A stretch of DNA of 34,391 nt from Tissierellia bacterium. Its GTDB lineage: Bacteria > Bacillota > Clostridia > Peptostreptococcales > Acidaminobacteraceae. Positions 17,994 through 26,740 of this stretch are shown piece by piece. The notes under the pieces were generated by a model. It saw only the letters and a list, made by a program, of their open reading frames with translations. It ran no database searches and was not told the origin of the DNA. A program made the position numbers and the translations under genes. The DNA lies in NCBI GenBank assembly GCA_012841045.1, contig DUVM01000010.1, positions 1-34,391 of the forward strand, in the 5' to 3' direction. Position 1 is the stretch's first letter, and every line of letters starts with the position of its first letter.

Positions 17994-18012
17994 CCCCCCT
18001 CCCCAGGGGGTA
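17994..18012 (+). promoter_or_regulatory. Candidate CsoR/CstR-family operator: ACCCCCCTCCCCAGGGGGTA region
   Basis: Inverted repeat CCCCCT-CCCC-AGGGGG just downstream of the promoter and upstream of the RBS. G/C tracts flanked by TA resemble CsoR/CstR-family operators. Confidence 0.7.
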
Positions 18013-18021
18013 GGAGGTAAC

Positions 18022-20457
18022 ATGAAGAAAGTATTGATCGTCGGCGGGGTCGCCGGTGGCGCCAGTGCCGCTGCACGTCTTCGAAGAGGAAGCGAAGAAC
18101 TCGAGATTATCCTCTTTGAAAAAGGCCCTTACATCTCTTATGCAAACTGTGGTCTGCCTTATTACTTAGGGGGCGTCATCGAAGAGCGCGATAGCCTGCT
18201 GCTTCTTACGCCAGAAAAAATGTCCGCACAATTTCGCATTGATGTGCGCACCCAAAACGAAGTCGTTCGGGTGGATACGCAAAACAAACAAGTGGAGGTG
18301 TTAAGCCACCAGACCGGAGAGCGCTACACGGAGTCCTATGACGCGCTGATCGTCTCACCCGGCTCAACCCCCCTGCGTCCACCGATTCCAGGGATGGAAT
18401 CCGAAGGGATCTTTACTCTTTGGACCGTGCCTGATGCTGACCAGATCTACGAGTACATTGAAGAGAAGAAACCGGAACACGCCGTCGTCGTCGGTGGAGG
18501 ATTCATCGGACTCGAGATGGTAGAAAACCTTGTCCACCGTGGCATCCGCGTTACATTGATTGAGAAACTCGATCAGGTCATGGCGCCCCTTGATAAAGAG
18601 ATGGCGGAATATCTCCATCATCACTTAAGAGAAAAAGGAGTCGATCTTCGTCTTTCCGCCGGTGTCGAGTCTTTTGAAAAGACAGAAAACGGAAACGCCG
18701 TTCTCCTCGAAGGGGGAGAAAAGGTAGAGGCCGAACTGATTCTCCTCTCCCTCGGAGTACGCCCGCAGACACAATTTCTCAAAGACAGCGGTTTAGCGAT
18801 CGGAGAGCGCGGTCATATACTGGTCGATGAATACTTCCGCACCAATGTCCCCGATGTCTACGGCATCGGAGATGCGGTGGCGGTAAAAGAACGCATCACG
18901 CAGACAGAAGCCTTCATTCCTCTAGCGGGTCCTGCCAACAAGATGGGTCGCCTTGTCGCAGACACGATTCTTGGCGATCCTGTAGCCTATCCAGGCACGC
19001 TTGGCACATCGATTGCACAGGTCTTTGACCTCTCCGCAGGCTCCACGGGTCTCGGGGAAAAGACACTCGCCAGACTCGGTAAAAAGCTTGGTGAAGATTT
19101 CTTATTTGTGCAGTTCACCGGACCTGCTCATGCTAGCTACTATCCCGGTGCAATGGACATGCAGGCGAAGATGTACTTTGAACCCACAGGAAAACTTCTC
19201 GGCTTCCAGGCGGTTGGAATGGACGGTGTAGACAAACGCGTCGATATCTTCGCGGCGCTTTTACAAAAAGGAGGCACCGTCCAAGATCTCAAAGAGCATG
19301 AACAAGCCTATGCACCTCCCTACGCCTCTGCAAAAGAAGTGCTCAATCAGATGGGCTTCATGGCGGACAACGTCTTAAAAGGAAAGTCCCGTCCGTTCTT
19401 TGCCCAGAATTTTGATCAGCTTCAGGCTCCTTTCTTCCTCGACGTGCGCGAAAAAGATGAACTACTTGTCGGCGAAATCCCCGGCAGTGTAAATATCCCA
19501 CTCGGAGAGCTAAGAGAACATCTGAATGAACTTCCAAAAAATCGAACCATTGTCGTCAACTGCGCCATCGGACAGCGCGGATATTACGCAGAACAGATCC
19601 TCAGAAACAATGGCTTCGAAGATGTTTACTACCTCGCCAGCGGCTATCGAGCCTATGCCAATCTCCATGAAGATCTCCCGGTTGCTGCCCCACTAGAAAA
19701 GCCCGAGGCCGACAAGGTCTATGACCTATCAGGCGCAACGCTCCTTCGCCTCGAAGGCATGCAGTGCCCCGGTCCGATCATCCGCATCTCCAAAGCACTT
19801 GAAGACGCGCAAGACGGAACTATCTTTGAAGTGCACGCAACCGACCCCGGCCTCCTTCGAGACCTGCCGGTGTGGTCAGAAAAGACCAACAACCGATATA
19901 TCTCAGGAGAGCTAAAAGACGGACGCATTGTCGCGTATATCCAAAAAGGAGAAAAAGAGCTGAGTACCGTTGCCACACCTTCCACAGGAAATGACAAGAC
20001 GATTGTACTTTTCTCAGGAGACCTTGATAAAGCCATCGCAGCGCTGATCATCGCCAATGGTGCCCTTTCCATGGGTAGAAAAGTGACTATTTTCTTTACC
20101 TTCTGGGGACTCAATGTCCTTCGTAAGACCGATAAGGTGAAGGTCAAGAAGGCGCCCATGCAAGAAATGTTCTCCAAGATGATGCCAAGAGGCACGACAA
20201 AAATGGGCCTCAGCCGCATGAACTTCCTCGGTCTTGGACCCAAAATGATCCGAAAGATCATGCAGGATAACTCCGTTGACTCCCTGGAAGAACTTCTCGT
20301 ACAAGCAAAAGAGAACGGTGTGCGCCTCATTGCCTGCAATATGAGTATGGATCTCATGGGGATCACCGAGTCAGAGCTGATAGAAGGCGTAGAGCTTGGC
20401 GGTGTCGCCACCTATCTGGGGGCTGCCGAAGACGCCGACACGAACCTCTTCATCTGA
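18022..20457 (+). CDS. Multidomain CoA-disulfide reductase-like FAD/NAD oxidoreductase fused to rhodanese, TusA and DsrE-like domains
   Basis: VLIVGGVAGGASAAARLRR, C43 in YANCGLPYY; rhodanese CAIGQR; TusA LEGMQCPGP; DsrE-like FSGDLDKAIAALIIANGAL ... LIACNMSMDLMGI. Confidence 0.93.
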   Translation: MKKVLIVGGVAGGASAAARLRRGSEELEIILFEKGPYISYANCGLPYYLGGVIEERDSLLLLTPEKMSAQFRIDVRTQNEVVRVDTQNKQVEVLSHQTGERYTESYDALIVSPGSTPLRPPIPGMESEGIFTLWTVPDADQIYEYIEEKKPEHAVVVGGGFIGLEMVENLVHRGIRVTLIEKLDQVMAPLDKEMAEYLHHHLREKGVDLRLSAGVESFEKTENGNAVLLEGGEKVEAELILLSLGVRPQTQFLKDSGLAIGERGHILVDEYFRTNVPDVYGIGDAVAVKERITQTEAFIPLAGPANKMGRLVADTILGDPVAYPGTLGTSIAQVFDLSAGSTGLGEKTLARLGKKLGEDFLFVQFTGPAHASYYPGAMDMQAKMYFEPTGKLLGFQAVGMDGVDKRVDIFAALLQKGGTVQDLKEHEQAYAPPYASAKEVLNQMGFMADNVLKGKSRPFFAQNFDQLQAPFFLDVREKDELLVGEIPGSVNIPLGELREHLNELPKNRTIVVNCAIGQRGYYAEQILRNNGFEDVYYLASGYRAYANLHEDLPVAAPLEKPEADKVYDLSGATLLRLEGMQCPGPIIRISKALEDAQDGTIFEVHATDPGLLRDLPVWSEKTNNRYISGELKDGRIVAYIQKGEKELSTVATPSTGNDKTIVLFSGDLDKAIAALIIANGALSMGRKVTIFFTFWGLNVLRKTDKVKVKKAPMQEMFSKMMPRGTTKMGLSRMNFLGLGPKMIRKIMQDNSVDSLEELLVQAKENGVRLIACNMSMDLMGITESELIEGVELGGVATYLGAAEDADTNLFI

Positions 20458-20461
20458 TGCC

Positions 20462-20704
20462 ATGGACAAGAAAAAAGACATCATCAATCGTCTAAAAACA
20501 CTTCAAGGCCACATCGGAGGCATTGAAGCCATGGTAGAAAAGGACGAAAGCTGTGATGCGATCATGCTCCAGCTTCGAGCCCTCAGCTCCTCTCTCAAGC
20601 GCCTCCAGTACAAAGTGCTCAGCACGTATGTCGATGAGTGCCTGGAGGAAGAAGACGGAAAGAAGAAGCTCCTCAAAATGCTTGACTATGTCGGTAGAGA
20701 CTAA
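20462..20704 (+). CDS. cstR: CsoR/FrmR (DUF156) family repressor, CstR-like persulfide sensor
   Basis: INRLKTLQGHIGGIEAMVEKDESCDAIMLQL; Cys at positions 31 and 60 of the predicted protein, no His at the CsoR copper-ligand position. Confidence 0.85.
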   Translation: MDKKKDIINRLKTLQGHIGGIEAMVEKDESCDAIMLQLRALSSSLKRLQYKVLSTYVDECLEEEDGKKKLLKMLDYVGRD

Positions 20705-20721
20705 AAGAATATTTCGTTTAG

Positions 20722-20749
20722 ATGCCTCGGAGAAATCCGGGGCATTTTT
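20722..20749 (+). terminator. Terminator after cstR-like gene
   Basis: ATGCCTCGG-AGAAAT-CCGGGGCAT followed by a T run. Confidence 0.85.
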
Positions 20750-20986
20750 CTGCTTACACACTGTATTTGTTTCGATACTACTGAGATCTTAAGTCCCTGA
20801 AGAATAAATCCATCTCACTTGATCCATCAATGCTGCCCAGAACAGTAGCTTTCAAATGAACATTCAGGCGGGATTAGCATTTCTTTCTAATGGTTTGTTA
20901 ATGTTGTTCTATCCATTACTTAAGTATTTTTCGTTAGTCTATCATTAGAGGAAAGTCACTCAGACCAATGAGAGTAGAGGTATGAG

Positions 20987-22498
20987 ATGAGTATCTTTCG
21001 ACGAGCCTGGCTGAGCATCACTCGCAGAAAAAGTAAATCTCTCCTTCTTCTGAGCATCATCTTTGTGCTCGGAAGTATCATCGGCGGGGCGATGGCTGTG
21101 CGACTTGCCTCTGATAATGTCCACTCACGCATCAAACTCCGTCTAGGCACGGCGGTGACCATCGAATTTGATCAAGTGCAGATCAATAAGAGTCTAGAAG
21201 AAAATCCCGAAAGCCCTCTTACGTGGGAGTCGCCAAAACCTGAGATACTCGCCATCATCGGCAGCAGCCCTTACGTCAAAGCGTTTGAGTATTCGCTTCG
21301 CATGTCTATCGCCATCGAAGGAGCACAAAAATACATACCCGCGTATTTTCAAAATGAGGAAAAAGGAGAAAAACCGGGAGAAAATCGAGAGCCATTTTCA
21401 CTCATGGGTGTCTCGCATGCTACGATCATCGACTTTGAAGAGGGAAAAAGCAGACTTATTAGCGGCAGGCTTCCAAGTGAAGAAGAGATTACCTCCGGAG
21501 CATCGGTTGTGCTGATCAGTAAAGAGCTCTCAGAACACAATCAGCTGGACTTAGGAGATACGCTCCTTCTTCAAAGCTCCATCTACGACCTGTCAGACAT
21601 AGAAACCTTTGGCGTACTAGAGACGCTAGAGACAGCTGCAACGATCATCGGCATCTACGAGTCGACTCCTCAGGCAGCGATGGCAGATGGGGCAGGAAAT
21701 TCTTATAAGGATCCTTGGGGAGACGCTTTTTTAGATCAGCAGAACGCCAACACCCTGATCGCGCCCATCGACTTCGTCGGAAGCTTGTACCACCTTAAGG
21801 CGAGCGCCTACAATGAGTCGTATCGTGAGAGGTTCGGGTCGGATTATCCGGTAGAAGAGTATCAGGCCCTCTATATCCTCAAAGACCCCGATAAGTTAGA
21901 AACTTTTATCTCTGAGTCCGAGAAATACCTCCCCCCTTATAATCGCTTTGTCTCCTCGCTTGACAATTATCGGATTGTCTCCGGAGCCCTCGTACAGACG
22001 CAGAAGCTTGCAGAGTATACTCTGCTCATCGCCATAGGGGCGGCGGTGCTGATCATCACCTTGGTCATTCTCCTCTCCCTTCGAGATAGAAAGCAGGAAT
22101 GGGGCATTTACCTCTCTCTGGGTGAGAAAAGAAGTCGTCTGATACGCCAAATTCTCTTAGAGACACTTCTCATTGCCTTGATAGGAATCGCCCTTTCTAT
22201 CTTCAGTGGTCAGCTCAGTGCCAATGCCCTCTCACAGTCCATGGTCCGTGGGGAAATCGAAAACACAGCCAAGGAAATAGGATTAGAGTGGAAAGTCTAT
22301 GATAAGGGGATCTCCGCTCGCTACATGAACACCTCGCTGTCTCTAAAGGATGTGTATGAAGCATACGAGATTGAACTGAGCAGCAGATACTTGCTCGCTT
22401 TCTCGGGTGCCAGTGTCTTTGTCATCTCTCTCTCCACGCTCCTTCCTATGCTCTATCTTCTGCGGCTAAACCCGAAGAAAATCCTGATGGGACTGTAA
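20987..22498 (+). CDS. ABC transporter permease, FtsX/MacB-like (paralog 1)
   Basis: RAWLSITRRKSKSLLLLSIIFVLGSIIGGAM; LRDRKQEWGIYLSLGEKRSRLIRQIL; C-terminal RLNPKKILMGL. Confidence 0.88.
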   Translation: MSIFRRAWLSITRRKSKSLLLLSIIFVLGSIIGGAMAVRLASDNVHSRIKLRLGTAVTIEFDQVQINKSLEENPESPLTWESPKPEILAIIGSSPYVKAFEYSLRMSIAIEGAQKYIPAYFQNEEKGEKPGENREPFSLMGVSHATIIDFEEGKSRLISGRLPSEEEITSGASVVLISKELSEHNQLDLGDTLLLQSSIYDLSDIETFGVLETLETAATIIGIYESTPQAAMADGAGNSYKDPWGDAFLDQQNANTLIAPIDFVGSLYHLKASAYNESYRERFGSDYPVEEYQALYILKDPDKLETFISESEKYLPPYNRFVSSLDNYRIVSGALVQTQKLAEYTLLIAIGAAVLIITLVILLSLRDRKQEWGIYLSLGEKRSRLIRQILLETLLIALIGIALSIFSGQLSANALSQSMVRGEIENTAKEIGLEWKVYDKGISARYMNTSLSLKDVYEAYEIELSSRYLLAFSGASVFVISLSTLLPMLYLLRLNPKKILMGL

Positions 22499-22636
22499 TC
22501 ATCTCTGCTCATCAGCGGAAGAAAAAACGAACATATATACAGGCGATTTCTCCCTTTACAGGTAGGTCTTCCTACTGCTGAGAAGGCAGTCATTTTCTCT
22601 ATTTATTCATAGATTGGAGTATTAATTGCTACATTC

Positions 22637-22665
22637 TTGACATGAGGAAGCATGAACAGTACACT
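22637..22665 (+). promoter_or_regulatory. Sigma-A promoter TTGACA-17-TACACT upstream of permease 2
   Basis: Hexamers read directly; predicted 5' UTR about 180 nt. Confidence 0.65.
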
Positions 22666-22853
22666 CAAGGGTAAATGGAGCTCGTGTTTATAATGAATTC
22701 CTACATAACGATGACATGTTCTCTCGCAAAAATGCGGGACGAATCGGCTGATAGAATTGTCTATTGAATATGCGGGGTTTTCTGCGAAGATTGCCTAACC
22801 ACACAGATTTGCGCATCTATTTACAACTCACGGGTTGAAAGAAAGGAACGACT

Positions 22854-24398
22854 ATGAGTTTTCTCAAACGTGCCTGGCTGAGCATTACACGAAGAACAGG
22901 CAAATCTCTACTGCTTCTGCTGATCGTACTGATCCTAGGAAATGCGATCGCAGGGGCTATTTCCATTCAACAGGCCTCTGCCAATGTGGAGAAAAAGATT
23001 AAATCTGACATGGGCGCTGCGGCAACCATCCGCCTAGACTATGAAGAGTATGAAAAACTCTGGCAGCAGTATCAGGATAATCCTGAATCCATGCCGACGA
23101 TTAATCCCCCCACACCGGAGTTGATGCAAACGATCGGTAGTAGTCCATACGTGAAGTACTACGATTACTCCACCTCAAACGAGGCTGGTTCTGAGACCGT
23201 TGAGAAGTTTACCCCTCAGTTTCTTCAAGAGCAACAGGGAATGGGTGGAGGCGATTGGGACAAATACTATGCGTTTTCACTGCGCGGTGTTCAATACCAT
23301 AAGGTTCTCTCCATCGAAGAAGGTCGTCTCAATCTCGTAGGCGGTCGCGTCTTCACAGAAGAGGAAATTACGCAAGGGGCATCTGTCGCCATTATCTCAA
23401 AGAAATTGGCGGACGCGAATCAGATTAATTTGAACGATACGATCGTATTGTCCTCTTTTATCATGGATTACGAGAACGTAGATGCCAACACCGGCATGCC
23501 GGCTGTTGTTAATCAACTGGATTATCCTATCAAAGTGATTGGTTTTGTCGAACCCAACACCGCCCCCAAAACACCTAACCAGAGCGGCAATCGCGAAGGT
23601 GACAAATATACCGAAGCATTCATGGAGCAGCAGACCGCCAACACCATGTATCTGCCCAACGGCTTCATCATCAACTTTAATAAGCAACAATTGCTTGCAA
23701 GCATGGAAGCCAATCCCAAGGAGTATGAGGGAGTGGATGAGTCGGCGTTCAAGCAGACCTGGTACGAACCGGTGTACATCCTAAACGACCCGGGAGATCT
23801 CGAACGATTCAAAGAAGAGACCACTCCGCTGCTCCCCGAACTCTACATGGTGGCGACGACAGCAGATAATTATAAAGATATCGCAGCCCCAGTGGAGCAG
23901 ACAACAAAGATGGCCAACTACATTTTGATCGTTGCTGTGATTGCATCCATTTTGATTGTTACGCTGGTCGTCCTGCTCTTCCTGCGCGACCGTAAACATG
24001 AGCTGGGCGTATACCTCTCGCTTGGGGAGAAAAAAGGAAAAGTTGTCTCCCAAATTGTCGCAGAGGTCCTGATTATTGCCCTTCTCGGTATCACATTATC
24101 GGTCTTCACCGGAAATCTGGTCGCCTCGGGACTTTCTAGTTCTATGATCCAGGCGCAGATGGAAAAAGAAGCGCAGAACAATCCGTGGGAACGTGGTATG
24201 AGTATGAGCATGAACAATGTCGATGACTACATGTCCACCAATCTCACTATGCAAGACGTCGTCAGTGCCTATGAAATCCGCCTGACTCCGACGTATATTC
24301 TCGTGTTCTTCCTCGTGAGTCTGGGAACGATTGCCCTGTCTACTCTCGTACCGATGATCTACATCGTGCGGCTCAACCCAAGAAAGATTCTGATGTAA
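22854..24398 (+). CDS. ABC transporter permease, FtsX/MacB-like (paralog 2)
   Basis: RAWLSITRRTGKSLLLLLIVLILGNAIAGAI; LRDRKHELGVYLSLGEKKGKVVSQIV; RLNPRKILM; colinear with the 20987 protein. Confidence 0.9.
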   Translation: MSFLKRAWLSITRRTGKSLLLLLIVLILGNAIAGAISIQQASANVEKKIKSDMGAAATIRLDYEEYEKLWQQYQDNPESMPTINPPTPELMQTIGSSPYVKYYDYSTSNEAGSETVEKFTPQFLQEQQGMGGGDWDKYYAFSLRGVQYHKVLSIEEGRLNLVGGRVFTEEEITQGASVAIISKKLADANQINLNDTIVLSSFIMDYENVDANTGMPAVVNQLDYPIKVIGFVEPNTAPKTPNQSGNREGDKYTEAFMEQQTANTMYLPNGFIINFNKQQLLASMEANPKEYEGVDESAFKQTWYEPVYILNDPGDLERFKEETTPLLPELYMVATTADNYKDIAAPVEQTTKMANYILIVAVIASILIVTLVVLLFLRDRKHELGVYLSLGEKKGKVVSQIVAEVLIIALLGITLSVFTGNLVASGLSSSMIQAQMEKEAQNNPWERGMSMSMNNVDDYMSTNLTMQDVVSAYEIRLTPTYILVFFLVSLGTIALSTLVPMIYIVRLNPRKILM

Positions 24399-24407
24399 GG
24401 AGGAATC

Positions 24408-25082
24408 ATGTCTATTCTGGAGACGAAAAATCTTACGTACTATTATCAGGACGGGGAATCCCGCCGTTATATCCTCAACGATGTAGATGTGACCTTTGAA
24501 AAGGGCAAGTTCTATACCATTTGGGGACAGTCCGGATCCGGTAAGACCACCTTTCTTGCCATGATCTCTGCACTGGATGTACCACAGGAAGGGCAGATCC
24601 TCTTTAATGGCGCGGATATTAAGCAGATCGGATATGAAAAGTATCGTAGAAATCGCATAGGGATCATCTTCCAAAGCTACAATCTCATCCCCTACCTCAG
24701 CGCTGTGGAAAATGTCCTTGTGGCCATGTCGATCACGGAGAATCCTCTCCCTGAAAAAGAAAAAGAAGTTGCCTACAACCTGCTTGACTATATCGGCATC
24801 AGTCGATCAAAGGCGGACCGCAGTGTGACAAAGCTCTCCGGCGGCGAACAGCAGCGTGTGGCTATCGCCAGAGCGCTCTCCACCAATGTCGAGATCATCC
24901 TGGCCGACGAGCCGACAGGAAACCTTGACGAGGCGATGGAACAAGAAATCGTTGATATCTTTAAAAAGCTGGCCCATGAGCACGACAAATGCGTGGTCGT
25001 CGTCACGCACTCCAAAGAAATTGCCGAACAAAGTGATGTCATCCTTCACTTACACAAAGGAGCAATAAGACTCTATGAGTGA
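24408..25082 (+). CDS. ABC transporter ATP-binding protein
   Basis: Walker A GQSGSGKTT, signature LSGGEQQR, Walker B IILADEPTGNLD; AAGGAGG RBS. Confidence 0.95.
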   Translation: MSILETKNLTYYYQDGESRRYILNDVDVTFEKGKFYTIWGQSGSGKTTFLAMISALDVPQEGQILFNGADIKQIGYEKYRRNRIGIIFQSYNLIPYLSAVENVLVAMSITENPLPEKEKEVAYNLLDYIGISRSKADRSVTKLSGGEQQRVAIARALSTNVEIILADEPTGNLDEAMEQEIVDIFKKLAHEHDKCVVVVTHSKEIAEQSDVILHLHKGAIRLYE

Positions 25083-26679
25083 TTTTCTATCCAAATTCAC
25101 CCGCGATCAGTACGCGGATATGGTGAAAAAAGAAGAAAAAGAAAAAGCGGAAGGGACAGCGCCCGAAGAGGCACCCAGATCTCAGCGGCTTCCTGACAAT
25201 ATCGAAGATGAAAATGGTTTCGTGCCGGAGCCTCCCGTGCGATCTGCTCCCCAGGTTGCGAAGGAGCCCGTCCCTGAAACACCTGCACCAAAAGAGCCGG
25301 TCATCACCGAGCCTGAAGATCTTCCTGAAGAACCCGCAGTTGAAGAGAAGATGACGGTCCAAGATGTGGAATCCACCGGCCCTCCGCCGGTCGGGCCTCC
25401 TTCACCGCCAAAAGAGAGCAACAAGTCACGCCGTGTGCCTCCTCCGGCTCGTCATACGTATGCAGATGAAGAGACGGTCATCGATCCGTCATATAAGGAC
25501 AAGCAGCGCCGAAAGTATATCATTCTTGCCGCTGTCGGTGTCCTACTGCTTCTTCTACTTGCCTTTGGCATCTATCGATTCATGCATGTGAAGGTGCCGG
25601 ACTTCACCGGGAAAAACGTCTCAGAGGCGCGTGTCTGGGGAGCACAGAATCGTATAGACTTTGTACTCGATCAGGTACACAGCAAAGATTACGGCGCCAA
25701 CATCGTTATCAGCCAATCGGATACAGCAAATAAGATGGTGCGAAAAGGCACATCTGTCACCCTCGTGACCTCGCTGGGGCCCGATCCCGAGGAAGTGATC
25801 CCTCTACCTGATTTTGAAACATATTCAGCAGAACAGGCCAGAGAATGGGCAGGCGAGCAACAGGCCAATAACTTCTCGGTAGTCAATCAGTATTCGGACA
25901 CCGTGGAACAAGGTCGATTTATCTCCTTGAATATCACGGACAAGAACGTTACTCCCGAGTCCTATAAGAGAAAAGACACAGCGATTGCGTACTTCTCCCG
26001 CGGACCAGAAGTCTTTGAAAAGAACATTGTCGTACCTGATTTCACAGGAAAACAGCGGGCAGAGGTGGAGACGTGGGCGAACACGAATTCTATGAAGCTC
26101 ACGATCAAAGAGACGACCAGCAACGCAGTCGATGCAGGTTTTGTCATCTCACAGTCCGTAGTAAAGGGAGAAAAAGTTGCCAAGAATGATCCATTTGAGA
26201 TCACGGTCTCGCTGGGTCAGGCGATTATCGTACCGGACTTCCACGATTATCACATGGGAAATGCCGCAGAGGTAACGGGCGTCACGCCAGTAGTCCACAC
26301 CCGCTACAGCGAACTCATCCCGTACGGAAAGCTGATCAGCCAGTCGCTCATGCCGGGAACGAAACTCTCTGATAAAGACAACAAATCCATGGTCGTGGTC
26401 TACTCTCTCGGGCTTCCCTACTTGAAAGATCTGCGCCTAGAGACCAACGAAGGTGATCTTCAGAAGTACTTCTTTGATGAGTTCCAGAGTAAAGGTGCCA
26501 ATGTCACCTACACGGTGAGATATGTGGAATCACATTATCCAAAAGGAACCGTCATCTCCCAGAGTACCTATGAATCGCTTATTCCTCTGACCTTCAATGT
26601 TCAGCTGAGCATAAGCCTCGGGGACGGTACCTCGATCGATCCGGACGTCAAACCACCTCCTGGAAAAGAAAAAGACTGA
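25075..26679 (+). CDS. Single-pass membrane protein with a Pro/Glu-rich cytoplasmic N-terminus and about five PASTA-like extracellular repeats; no kinase domain
   Basis: TM KYIILAAVGVLLLLLLAFGIYRF; repeated VPDF(T)GK ... VISQS..KG..V ... SLG units; overlaps the ATPase gene by 8 nt. Confidence 0.85.
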   Translation: MSDFLSKFTRDQYADMVKKEEKEKAEGTAPEEAPRSQRLPDNIEDENGFVPEPPVRSAPQVAKEPVPETPAPKEPVITEPEDLPEEPAVEEKMTVQDVESTGPPPVGPPSPPKESNKSRRVPPPARHTYADEETVIDPSYKDKQRRKYIILAAVGVLLLLLLAFGIYRFMHVKVPDFTGKNVSEARVWGAQNRIDFVLDQVHSKDYGANIVISQSDTANKMVRKGTSVTLVTSLGPDPEEVIPLPDFETYSAEQAREWAGEQQANNFSVVNQYSDTVEQGRFISLNITDKNVTPESYKRKDTAIAYFSRGPEVFEKNIVVPDFTGKQRAEVETWANTNSMKLTIKETTSNAVDAGFVISQSVVKGEKVAKNDPFEITVSLGQAIIVPDFHDYHMGNAAEVTGVTPVVHTRYSELIPYGKLISQSLMPGTKLSDKDNKSMVVVYSLGLPYLKDLRLETNEGDLQKYFFDEFQSKGANVTYTVRYVESHYPKGTVISQSTYESLIPLTFNVQLSISLGDGTSIDPDVKPPPGKEKD

Positions 26680-26688
26680 TCTCATGCG

Positions 26689-26727
26689 ACAACGCCTCTC
26701 CAATAGGAAAGGCGTTGTTTTCATTTT
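26689..26727 (+). terminator. Terminator after the PASTA gene
   Basis: ACAACGCCT ... AGGCGTTGT followed by a T-rich tract. Confidence 0.8.
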
Positions 26728-26740
26728 TATTCTATTTCTC

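Noticed and set aside
19719-20411. Long (230 aa) antisense ORF
   Set aside because: Lies entirely within the CoADR-rhodanese-TusA-DsrE fusion on the other strand; Ser/Arg-rich composition typical of shadow ORFs.
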